Of a stretch of 12,893 nt of DNA, positions 7,096-12,823 are shown in pieces. The stretch is from CAZLAJ01 sp964644605. Its GTDB lineage: Bacteria > Patescibacteriota > Microgenomatia > UBA1406 > GWC2-37-13. The stretch lies in assembly GCA_964644605.1 (NCBI GenBank), contig CAZXWS010000008.1, forward strand, positions 1-12,893, given 5' to 3'. The first letter of the stretch is position 1. Each line of letters begins with the position of its first letter. Under the pieces are notes generated by a model. That model saw nothing but the letters and a program-made list of their open reading frames with translations. It was not told the DNA's origin and did no database searches. Made by a program: the position numbers and the translations under genes.

Positions 7096-7355
7096 AGTTT
7101 GGCACGAGCTTGCTTGAGCTCTTTCTGTATGATATCGAGCTCTTTTTTATCTATATTTTCTGCTTGAAGGAGGTCATAATCAAGTCCAGTCATAAAAAAA
7201 GAGAGAGATAAAGCCGGTATTCTGTATACCTTGCCAATTTTCTTAGCTCTTATTTCTCCTCTGTTAATGAGCTCGTAGACTGTATTTTTACTGAGTTGTA
7301 ACAGCTGCGCCACTTGTTCCGGAGTATAGATTTTCGTATTGAGAGTATCAAACAT
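7092..7355 (-). CDS. Excisionase-family HTH protein, probable antitoxin/regulator
   Basis: The product has 87 residues from the ATG at 7355. The same frame runs open to 7412, but that would place the start upstream of its own promoter. Residues 9-56 form a MerR/excisionase-type winged HTH (HTH_17): I-Y-T-P-E-Q-V-A-Q-L-L, then S-K-N-T-V-Y-E-L-I-N-R-G-E-I and a wing ending in K-I-G-K-V-Y-R-I-P. The remaining tail is charged and helical, the kind of segment that wraps a PIN toxin. It is first in an operon with the PIN gene. The promoter has a perfect -35 (TTGACA), a 17-bp spacer and an extended -10 that overlaps the palindrome TGGTACCA (7363-7370), a candidate autoregulatory operator. Excisionase-type HTH partners are less usual for PIN toxins than AbrB or RHH ones. 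A mobile-element excisionase is an alternative, but no integrase is near. Confidence 0.8.
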   Translation of the reverse strand: MFDTLNTKIYTPEQVAQLLQLSKNTVYELINRGEIRAKKIGKVYRIPALSLSFFMTGLDYDLLQAENIDKKELDIIQKELKQARAKL

Positions 7356-7361
7356 AACTAC

Positions 7362-7390
7362 ATGGTACCAAACTTCACTATAAATGTCAA
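7362..7390 (-). promoter_or_regulatory. Promoter of the HTH-PIN operon
   Basis: On the minus strand TTGACA (7390-7385) is followed by a 17-bp spacer ending in TGG, then TACCAT (7367-7362), then six bases and ATG 7355. The palindrome TGGTACCA overlaps the -10. The predicted mRNA is leaderless. Confidence 0.75.
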
Positions 7391-7401
7391 TACAATAACG
7401 G

Positions 7402-7430
7402 TTGACAAACACAGAATTACGAGATATAGT
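7402..7430 (+). promoter_or_regulatory. Promoter of the deoxyribosyltransferase-like/RHH gene
   Basis: TTGACA (7402-7407), a 17-bp spacer and TATAGT (7425-7430) lie nine bases before ATG 7440. Its -35 stands back to back with that of the HTH-PIN promoter (TGTCAA at 7385-7390, 11 bp away), making an inverted repeat that one regulator could use to control both units. Confidence 0.75.
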
Positions 7431-7439
7431 ATAGAAATT

Positions 7440-8024
7440 ATGAAAGTTTTTTTCGCAGCATCACAACGAGGCAAGCGATATTTTGTAGAAGAATATAAAG
7501 CTATTTACGAACTTTTATCACAACTTGGATACTCTCACTTAGACCAAACATTAATAAAAACAAAAAGTGATGAGTTTTATGACGGGTTAGATAAAGGTGG
7601 GCGTGATGCATATGTCAATTTTTATAACCGCAATGTGAAGTATCTGCAAGAAGCAGATATCAATATCTTCGAATGCTCTTTACACAGTCTTTCCATTGGA
7701 TTTATGGTCCAAAAATCATTGGAATATGTAAAACCAACTATCGTTCTCTATCTTGAGGGTAAAACGCCTTATTTTCTTGCGGGTAATAAAGAGGAAAACC
7801 TTATTGTAAAAAGCTACAATGCCAATAACTTAAAAAAGGTGCTTTCTGAAGCACTCGAAGAAGCAAAAGAGAAAACAGATAAACGCTTTAATTTTTTCAT
7901 TAATCCATCATTGCTTGCCTACCTCAATAAAGTAGCCAGAGAAAAAGGTATCACCAAATCTACCTTCATCCGAAACCTAATTTTGGAGCATAAACAAAAA
8001 GAAGATGCGGAAGCTACGCTGTAA
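7440..8024 (+). CDS. Nucleoside deoxyribosyltransferase-like domain fused to RHH domain
   Basis: The product has 194 residues from ATG 7440; the frame is open from 7314 but the promoter at 7402-7430 excludes earlier starts. Residues 1-105 resemble the nucleoside 2-deoxyribosyltransferase-like Rossmann fold: MKVFFAASQRG at the N-terminus, A-D-I-N-I-F-E-C-S (72-80), then S-L-S-I-G-F-M-V-Q-K-S-L-E-Y-V-K-P (83-99) and a beta-strand. In active relatives the last segment has G-x-E-x-G with a catalytic Glu. Aligned from the shared K-P, this position is Met89, so base exchange is doubtful and ligand binding is more likely. Residues 149-186 (F-N-F-F-I-N-P-S-L-L then G-I-T-K-S-T-F-I-R-N-L-I) look like a ribbon-helix-helix DNA-binding domain. 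A nucleotide-sensing repressor is the simplest reading (inference). The gene is divergent from HTH-PIN and overlaps the convergent PRTase-like gene by 11 bp. Confidence 0.65.
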   Translation: MKVFFAASQRGKRYFVEEYKAIYELLSQLGYSHLDQTLIKTKSDEFYDGLDKGGRDAYVNFYNRNVKYLQEADINIFECSLHSLSIGFMVQKSLEYVKPTIVLYLEGKTPYFLAGNKEENLIVKSYNANNLKKVLSEALEEAKEKTDKRFNFFINPSLLAYLNKVAREKGITKSTFIRNLILEHKQKEDAEATL

Positions 8025-8409
8025 TTAATGCATAATCTGCCAATTTATTCGGGTCTAGTATTACTGCAAATTTCACTGTGTTTATCTGAAATTTTTTAAT
8101 TTCCTTCTCGATAATTTTTTTGGTATTTGCAGACCAAATAGCATCGTCGATAAATATATAAGTAGTATCCGAATCGAACTTGAAATTTTCTTCACCCTTC
8201 GCTATTTTTTTATTTGTTGTATCCACTTTAATATCAAATCGCCTAAAAGCAACGTGATGGCGATTAAAATAGGATTCCAGTCCATCAGCAATATAACTGC
8301 CTCCAGTTATTATGCCGACAATTGTTATATGGTTTTTTTCGTTTTTAAGGATTAATTCTGCCAGTTTTTCTGCAAAAGAATTAACCTCCGTAATATTAAG
8401 AGTAGACAT
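8014..8409 (-). CDS. Phosphoribosyltransferase-fold protein, divergent PRPP loop
   Basis: The product has 131 residues. It resembles a short type I phosphoribosyltransferase: I-I-T-G-G-S-Y-I-A (33-41) sits where the pyrophosphate loop is expected, and Y-I-F-I-D-D-A-I-W-S-A-N-T (84-96) corresponds to the PRPP motif with its paired Asp (88-89). The usual T-G-x-T after the Asp pair is S-A-N-T here, and no base-specificity hood is evident, so catalysis is uncertain; a binding or regulatory role as in PyrR-like proteins is possible. It is shorter than typical purine or pyrimidine PRTases (about 150-200 residues). Its stop overlaps that of the deoxyribosyltransferase-like/RHH gene by 11 bp on the opposite strand. 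It has a good promoter (TTGAAA, 17 bp, TATAAT) with a leader of about 12 nt and no SD. Confidence 0.65.
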   Translation of the reverse strand: MSTLNITEVNSFAEKLAELILKNEKNHITIVGIITGGSYIADGLESYFNRHHVAFRRFDIKVDTTNKKIAKGEENFKFDSDTTYIFIDDAIWSANTKKIIEKEIKKFQINTVKFAVILDPNKLADYALITA

Positions 8410-8427
8410 AGCTTTTAAAAACAGTCT

Positions 8428-8456
8428 ATTATACTAGAGAAAACATTGATTTTCAA
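8428..8456 (-). promoter_or_regulatory. Promoter of the PRTase-fold gene
   Basis: On the minus strand TTGAAA (8456-8451), a 17-bp spacer and a perfect TATAAT (8433-8428) precede ATG 8409 by 18 bases. This gives a short leader instead of a leaderless start. Bases 8457-8544, between here and the leuS stop, are AT-rich with a weak TATTAAT/ATTAATA inverted repeat (8496-8518) and no recognisable gene. Confidence 0.7.
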
Positions 8457-8544
8457 AAGCAGATGCTAAAACTATACCTTATACCCTAATTTCTATATTA
8501 ATCTTATTCTAATTAATACAATGTGAAGAAGTCAAATTATTTAA

Positions 8545-10950
8545 TCACTTCACTATTAAATTCAAGATTCGGTTTTGAACGTAGACTACTGAGTATTCTT
8601 TATTTTCGACATATTTTTTCACTTTTTCATCCTTCAAAGCCTCCGCGACTACAGATACTTCATCAGCTTTATCCGCTGGCACCACTACCGTACTTCGTAC
8701 CTTGCCGTTTACTTGAATTGGGATCTTGATTTCATCCGCCACCAGCATTTTTTCATCATAGTTTGGCCACTCTTCCAGATGAATGGAGCCTTTCTCCTCC
8801 ACCACTGTTCGCCATAACTCTTCAGTCATAAATGGCGTAAAAGGTGCAAGTAACAACAATAGTGTTCTATATTCACGTTCGCTTATTTTTTCTCGTTTCG
8901 ATAAATAATTCAGCCACTCCATAATGGCTGCAATGGCGGTGTTATTTCGAATCTGTTCCACAAGTTCGCCTACTTTTTTTATTGTTTTATTCAACATCAC
9001 TTCATCATCACGACTCATTTCCGCACTTTTATCTACTTTTTCTGATAAATGCCACACACGATTTACAAATCGATACATGCCCTCTATAGCCTCTGTTGAC
9101 CATGGTGAAGTGGCTTCATACGGCATCATAAAGTTTAAGTAGAGACGCACTGTGTCCGCACCATACTCTTTCACCACGTCATCGGGATTAATCACATTGC
9201 CTTTTGATTTACTCATTTTATTGCCGTCCGGACCAAGCACAATACCATGCTGGACTCTTTTTTTGGCAAACTCATCAAAGTCCACCATACCTTGATCTTG
9301 GAAAAATTTTGTAAAAAATCGCGCGTACAGTGTGTGGCCTAACGTGTGTTCAGCTCCACCGAAATAAATATTAACGGGCAATAATTCCTTTACTTTTTGT
9401 GGATCAAATGGTCCGTCATTAAAGTGCGGGTCGACATAGCGGTAGTAATACCATGAAGAATCAAAAAATGTATCAAGTGTCTCGGCATCACGCAGAGCAT
9501 CTTCTCCGCATTTGGGACACTTCACGTGCAACCATTTTTCATTTGAAGCTAACGGGGGTTTTCCGTGCGGAGTAAAGTCAACATCATACGGCAGTTCAAT
9601 TGGTAATTGATCAAAAGGAACAGCATGCATCATGTACTCTTTCCCATCAATCACAGCATGCTGCTGTGAGTCGCTAGTCGTTAGTCTTTGGTCTTTAGCC
9701 GACTTTTGACTTTTGACAATTGACTTTTGACTTTCAAAACAGTGACTACAATAAATTATCGGCACCGGTGTTCCCCAATATCTTTGTCGCGAGATTGACC
9801 AATCATGAATGTGATACTGTACTTTTGTTTCACCTTCAGGTTTCGCATCACATGAGGTTGGTTCTATTGGTAGTTTAAATTTTTCGGCAAATTCACGATC
9901 GCGCTCGTCTTCTGCGGGCACAGCCATTATTGCTCCTGTACCATAGCCGATGAGCACATAATCAGAAATCCATACTGGCATTTGTTTCTTGGTAACAGGA
10001 TTAATCACGTAGCTGCCGGTAAAGACACCTGTTTTCTTTTTATTTTCCTTGCGCTCCATCTCGCTTTTACTAGCCACAACTGCTTTATAGTCCTGCACTT
10101 CCTCGTACATGTCAGGAGTAGTTAACTGTTCAACAAGCGGGTGTTCGGGGGCCATTACTAAAAACATCGCGCCATCAATTGTCTCCGGCCTAGTGGTATA
10201 TACTTCAATACACGAATCCGTGTTGTTTGAAAATTTAAAATTTAAAATTGAAAATTTTACAAGCATGCCCTCACTCCTCCCAATCCAGTTATTCTGCCCT
10301 ACCCGCACACTTTCTGGCCAATCAACCGTCGGTTTTTCAGGCCAGAATAATTTATCCGCATACGCTGTAATTTTCAAAAACCATTGCGCTACTTCCTTTT
10401 GCACCACGGGATTTCCACACCTCCAGCAATTTCCATTCTCCACATTCTCATTAGCAAGCACGGTTTGATCTGTTTCGCACCAATTAGATAGGGTCGTTCC
10501 ACGGTATGCTAAGCCTTGTTCAAATAATTTTATAAATATCCATTGATTCCAACGATAATACTCGGGCAAACACGTTATAGTTACCGATGACCAATCGATC
10601 ATTGTGCCCATTGTCTTAAACTGTTTGGTCATGGACTCAATATTATTCATGGTCCAGTCTTGTGGATGCACATGCCGTTTCATGGCCGCATTTTCCGCAG
10701 GTAGTCCGAAAGCATCATATCCATGCGGAAAAAACACATTCAACCCGTTCATTCGTTTATAGCGGGAAAGTACGTCCGGCGTCGCGAACGTAAACCAGTG
10801 TCCAATGTGAAGATCGCCGGAAGGATACGGAAGTTCTACGAGCGTATAAAAAGTATCTTTGCCCTTAACCAAATTAAACCGATACAGTTTCTCTTCGTCC
10901 CATTTTTGCAGCCATTTTGGTTCAATTTCCTGCGGCAAATACTTTTTCAT
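8545..10950 (-). CDS. leuS: Leucyl-tRNA synthetase
   Basis: The product has 801 residues from the ATG at 10950 (MKKYLPQEIEPKW, the standard LeuRS N-terminus). The frame is open to 11088, but that extension lies upstream of the promoter and has no family resemblance. It is a class I synthetase that charges tRNA-Leu in the cytoplasm: HIGH at 48-51, KMSKS at 578-582. The CP1 editing domain has TTRPET at 252-257 and E-D-E-R-D near 347-351, which hydrolyse mischarged tRNA. A C-x-x-C pair (CSHC) lies just before about residue 405, and the C-terminal anticodon-binding and tail domains end in N-L-I-V-K. Unusual: two insertions coincide with 7-bp-periodic DNA, at residues about 231-242 inside CP1 and about 406-429 just after the C-x-x-C. 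The frame stays open and all motifs remain. An extended -10 (TGGTACAAT) lies seven bases before the ATG, without SD. Confidence 0.97.
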   Translation of the reverse strand: MKKYLPQEIEPKWLQKWDEEKLYRFNLVKGKDTFYTLVELPYPSGDLHIGHWFTFATPDVLSRYKRMNGLNVFFPHGYDAFGLPAENAAMKRHVHPQDWTMNNIESMTKQFKTMGTMIDWSSVTITCLPEYYRWNQWIFIKLFEQGLAYRGTTLSNWCETDQTVLANENVENGNCWRCGNPVVQKEVAQWFLKITAYADKLFWPEKPTVDWPESVRVGQNNWIGRSEGMLVKFSILNFKFSNNTDSCIEVYTTRPETIDGAMFLVMAPEHPLVEQLTTPDMYEEVQDYKAVVASKSEMERKENKKKTGVFTGSYVINPVTKKQMPVWISDYVLIGYGTGAIMAVPAEDERDREFAEKFKLPIEPTSCDAKPEGETKVQYHIHDWSISRQRYWGTPVPIIYCSHCFESQKSIVKSQKSAKDQRLTTSDSQQHAVIDGKEYMMHAVPFDQLPIELPYDVDFTPHGKPPLASNEKWLHVKCPKCGEDALRDAETLDTFFDSSWYYYRYVDPHFNDGPFDPQKVKELLPVNIYFGGAEHTLGHTLYARFFTKFFQDQGMVDFDEFAKKRVQHGIVLGPDGNKMSKSKGNVINPDDVVKEYGADTVRLYLNFMMPYEATSPWSTEAIEGMYRFVNRVWHLSEKVDKSAEMSRDDEVMLNKTIKKVGELVEQIRNNTAIAAIMEWLNYLSKREKISEREYRTLLLLLAPFTPFMTEELWRTVVEEKGSIHLEEWPNYDEKMLVADEIKIPIQVNGKVRSTVVVPADKADEVSVVAEALKDEKVKKYVENKEYSVVYVQNRILNLIVK
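9666..9735. repeat. In-frame heptamer array inside leuS (residues about 406-429)
   Basis: Ten consecutive 7-bp units on the plus strand include GCTAGTC (9673-9679), GTTAGTC (9680-9686), GACTTTT (9701-9707), GACTTTT (9708-9714), GACAATT (9715-9721), GACTTTT (9722-9728) and GACTTTC (9729-9735). They encode a Ser/Lys/Gln/Asp-rich, probably disordered segment (S-Q-K-S-I-V-K-S-Q-K-S) between C-S-H-C and the conserved V-P-F-D-Q-L-P-I-E-L-P. The unit type resembles the AAAAGTC stretch at 2592. Confidence 0.8.
10226..10260. repeat. A/T-only heptamer array inside leuS editing domain
   Basis: TTTGAAA (10226-10232), ATTTAAA (10233-10239), ATTTAAA (10240-10246), ATTGAAA (10247-10253) and ATTTTAC (10254-10260) form five 7-bp units. 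On the coding strand they give V-K-F-S-I-L-N-F-K-F-S-N, an insertion roughly ten residues before TTRPET of the CP1 domain. Confidence 0.7.
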
Positions 10951-10957
10951 AGGATTT

Positions 10958-10966
10958 ATTGTACCA
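10958..10966 (-). promoter_or_regulatory. Extended -10 promoter of leuS
   Basis: TGGTACAAT on the minus strand ends seven bases before ATG 10950. No -35 is evident. Together with the divergent promoter at 10981-11009, it fills the 66 bp between the two start codons. Confidence 0.65.
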
Positions 10967-10980
10967 TAACCCCATTGCCC

Positions 10981-11009
10981 TTGACTGAGTTGAAAAAATA
11001 AAGAATAAT
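10981..11009 (+). promoter_or_regulatory. Promoter of the unknown gene at 11017
   Basis: TTGACT (10981-10986), a 17-bp spacer and AATAAT (11004-11009) lie seven bases before ATG 11017. The ATG at 11008 overlaps the -10 and would not be in the transcript. Confidence 0.65.
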
Positions 11010-11016
11010 GTATTCT

Positions 11017-11670
11017 ATGGAAACTACTGATCCCACCGCTGTGCCAACTACAGAAGGTGAAAATAATGACGAACTGAAAAAGGGTCAAACCGTGAAAATT
11101 GATCTAGATGAAGATGGTATAACAGACGTCACAATTCTTGAAGTCACTAAAGATCGTATTCAATTTGAATATACCAATTGGGAAGGTAAACAAATATCAT
11201 CTTTAACTCCAGAAGATTTTAAAAAAAGATCCGAGGCAACAACACGTGTGGCTCAGGCTCTTGCAGAAATGGATGCAACACATACTGCGCAAGTTGGTTC
11301 TGCTACTCCAGTGAATAAATCATTAATGGAATCATGGAAAGATCGACTTAAAAGACCTAGCCCGACAATTATTCCACTACCTGCTAAACATAGTTCTACA
11401 CCAGAAGAAGAGGCACAACAAAAACAGGATAAGGAAATATTTATTAAGGAATTGGTAACAGCATTACAAAGACTAGCCGTAGACGACCCTGCAATAATAC
11501 GAGAGTGGTCAACCAAACTATATGTTGCTGGTCTACACCTTCAAGTATTCGATGCTATAAAAGATAGATACGGAATTGTATTTAACATACCGACTTCATC
11601 TATGTCTGATGAAGTAAATGCGGTAATAAAAAATACAATACAAGATCTTGCTACTGCCAGAACTTCGTAA
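11017..11670 (+). CDS. Hypothetical acidic protein with small beta domain
   Basis: I do not recognise this family. The product has 217 residues from ATG 11017 (METTDPTAV); ATG 11008 would add three residues but lies inside the promoter. After a Thr/Glu-rich, probably disordered start, residues about 20-66 look like a small beta-barrel (K-K-G-Q-T-V-K-I-D-L-D-E-D-G-I-T-D-V-T-I, then E-V-T-K-D-R-I-Q-F-E-Y). That segment contains a D-x-D-x-D-G-x-x-D pattern, like calcium-binding loops of dockerin or thrombospondin-3 type. Without a signal peptide, this could be chance in an acidic strand-turn. Residues about 70-130 are low-complexity and charged. Residues about 135-217 are predicted mostly helical. 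No membrane segment is present. It is divergent from leuS and 21 bp upstream of the GNAT gene, which has its own promoter. Confidence 0.8.
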   Translation: METTDPTAVPTTEGENNDELKKGQTVKIDLDEDGITDVTILEVTKDRIQFEYTNWEGKQISSLTPEDFKKRSEATTRVAQALAEMDATHTAQVGSATPVNKSLMESWKDRLKRPSPTIIPLPAKHSSTPEEEAQQKQDKEIFIKELVTALQRLAVDDPAIIREWSTKLYVAGLHLQVFDAIKDRYGIVFNIPTSSMSDEVNAVIKNTIQDLATARTS

Positions 11671-11679
11671 AGAATGCGC

Positions 11680-11685
11680 TATAAT
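11680..11685 (+). promoter_or_regulatory. -10 element of the GNAT gene
   Basis: A perfect TATAAT lies six bases before ATG 11692. No -35 at the right distance is evident, and the element begins 10 bp after the previous stop. It implies a separate, leaderless transcript in addition to any read-through. Confidence 0.65.
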
Positions 11686-11691
11686 GCATAA

Positions 11692-12207
11692 ATGAATACT
11701 AGTTCTCCGCAATTCTCAAAACTCACACAGAGTGATGTAAAAGACTTCTACGATACATTTTCAGAGGTAATTCGATCAGAATTTCCTGGGTATACACCCA
11801 AAGTAGTCGAATATCTTCTCAGCAAAATTTATTCGCGTTATGCGTATGAGTACTGGATTCGGAATAATCTAAAAACAGTAGTGATTGCAAAAGTTAATAA
11901 TGAAATTGTTGGTTTTGCGGATATTGATAATCCGTATGGTGGAGTGAGTTTGTTGCGGTGGTTGGGTGTCAAAAAAGAGCACCAACGTGCAGGAATCGGC
12001 TCTAAGTTAATCAAAGCGTGGGAAGAATTAGCGCGTACTCAACACGCACATAAAATGGAAGTGGCTGCTCAACCTGAAGCAAAAGAATTTTATGCAAAAA
12101 TGGGTTTAAAACTTGAAGGAATGCGAGAGAAATCGTTTTTTGGAATTAATCAGTATATCTTCGGCAAAATTCTCTCCGATCCAAGTGATGAAGGAATAAC
12201 GAAATAA
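11692..12207 (+). CDS. GNAT-family N-acetyltransferase
   Basis: The product has 171 residues and shows the acetyl-CoA-dependent GNAT fold. The central strand V-V-I-A-K-V-N-N-E-I-V-G-F-A-D-I (63-78) is followed by motif A: L-G-V-K-K-E-H-Q-R-A-G-I-G-S-K-L-I (91-107), whose Q-R-A-G-I-G (98-103) is the pyrophosphate-binding loop. Motif B is A-K-E-F-Y-A-K-M-G-L-K-L-E-G, with the usual Tyr. The first 55 residues are a helical region that may define the substrate, which cannot be told from sequence; small molecules, ribosomal proteins or antibiotics are all possible in this family. It follows the unknown acidic protein by 21 bp on the same strand but has its own TATAAT six bases before the ATG. A large nested inverted repeat lies directly downstream. 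Confidence 0.92.
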   Translation: MNTSSPQFSKLTQSDVKDFYDTFSEVIRSEFPGYTPKVVEYLLSKIYSRYAYEYWIRNNLKTVVIAKVNNEIVGFADIDNPYGGVSLLRWLGVKKEHQRAGIGSKLIKAWEELARTQHAHKMEVAAQPEAKEFYAKMGLKLEGMREKSFFGINQYIFGKILSDPSDEGITK

Positions 12208-12295
12208 TTTCTAATTACCTAATTACCCTAAATAAATCCCAATAGAAATTGGTGCTTATTTAGAAATTAAATCAATTAGGTTAATTAGAAATTTA
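12203..12295. repeat. Nested inverted repeat downstream of the GNAT gene
   Basis: The outer arms (AATTTCTAATTACCTAATT-like at 12206-12224 and its near reverse complement at 12274-12294) match apart from single-base differences. The inner CTAAATAA/TTATTTAG (12228-12235/12256-12263) and the central CCAAT-agaa-ATTGG (12239-12252) are perfect. The arms are built of 7-bp-like units (TAATTTC at 12205-12211, TAATTAC at 12212-12218). No clean T-tract follows. It could be a terminator-like fold or a MITE-like relic, and has the same architecture as the element at 670-813. Confidence 0.6.
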
Positions 12296-12314
12296 TTCTC
12301 ATTTCTCCAAACTT

Positions 12315-12357
12315 CTAGCGGTATGAAGCAGACTTTCATTCCGTGCATAGCCGCTAG
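12315..12357. repeat. Bulged stem-loop downstream of the RRM gene
   Basis: CTAGCGG (12315-12321) pairs with CCGCTAG (12351-12357), then a one-base bulge (12350), then TATG/CATA (12322-12325/12346-12349), with a 20-base loop that can form a smaller ATGAA/TTCAT hairpin. It sits 20 bp downstream of the RRM stop and could end or stabilise that transcript. It lacks a T-tract on either strand, so it is not a standard intrinsic terminator. The 170-bp gap 12208-12377 holds nothing else that I can recognise. Confidence 0.5.
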
Positions 12358-12377
12358 CATCTGAAAAAATAGAGGAA

Positions 12378-12803
12378 TTATCCAGTCATGTCGCCGCCCA
12401 TGTCGCCATTGCCACCCATGTCGCCGCCATAACCACCTTGATTTCCTCCTCCATAGTTTCCGCCATTCCCATAACCACCTCGATTACCACCTCCGTGATA
12501 ACCTCCGCGTCGTGGGCCTCGTCCACCACCAAAAGATGGTCTTTCAGATCTTTCGCGTGGAGGTCGTGCTTCAGAAACTACGAGTTTTCTTCCCATATGA
12601 TCCTGTCCATTCATTGCTTGGACTGCTTGCTGAGCTGCTTGTTCATCTGCGAACTCGACAAAGCCAAAGCCTTTTGAACGACCTGAATCTCTGTATTTGA
12701 TGACTTGTGCAGAAGTTACTTCACCAAATTGGGTGAACATTTCGCGCAATTGATCATCATTTACTTCGTATAAAAGATTTCCTACGTATAGTTTAGTTGC
12801 CAT
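12378..12803 (-). CDS. Glycine-rich RRM RNA-binding protein
   Basis: The product has 141 residues. One RNA recognition motif spans about 3-80: RNP2 is LYVGNL (5-10) and RNP1 is KGFGFVEF (44-51), with the aromatic residues that stack on RNA at Tyr6, Phe46 and Phe48. The tail (about 85-141) is rich in Gly, Arg, Asn and Tyr and ends in G-D-M-G-G repeats, as in cyanobacterial Rbp and plant glycine-rich proteins. It probably binds single-stranded RNA as a chaperone or cold-stress factor. The tail codons contain short direct repeats (CATGTCGCCGCC on the plus strand). Unlike other genes in the window it has an SD-like AAAGGGGGTG about ten bases before the ATG and no -10 next to the start, so it has a true 5' leader. 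Confidence 0.93.
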   Translation of the reverse strand: MATKLYVGNLLYEVNDDQLREMFTQFGEVTSAQVIKYRDSGRSKGFGFVEFADEQAAQQAVQAMNGQDHMGRKLVVSEARPPRERSERPSFGGGRGPRRGGYHGGGNRGGYGNGGNYGGGNQGGYGGDMGGNGDMGGDMTG

Positions 12804-12813
12804 TATTCAATCG

Positions 12814-12823
12814 CACCCCCTTT
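12814..12823 (-). promoter_or_regulatory. SD-like ribosome binding site of the RRM gene
   Basis: AAAGGGGGTG on the minus strand matches the canonical AAAGGAGGTG at nine of ten positions, with rather long spacing (ten bases) to ATG 12803. The leader upstream (to 12893) is pyrimidine-rich on the transcribed strand, with GTTCGTCTTC/TTTCGTCTTC-type repeats. I could not place a promoter in it; it may lie beyond the window. Confidence 0.55.

Noticed and set aside
7092..7355. Mobile-element excisionase (Xis)
   Set aside because: Only the HTH family matches. No integrase, attachment site or phage gene is present, and the 4-bp overlap with the PIN gene favours a toxin-antitoxin-like operon.
7314..7439. 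Upstream extension of the NDT-like/RHH gene
   Set aside because: The frame is open, but it contains both divergent promoters and the 5' end of the HTH gene. The family start MKVFFAAS is at 7440.
10951..11088. N-terminal extension of leuS to an upstream ATG
   Set aside because: It has no similarity to LeuRS N-termini, spans the leuS promoter and the divergent promoter, and overlaps the start of the opposite gene. ATG 10950 gives the standard N-terminus.
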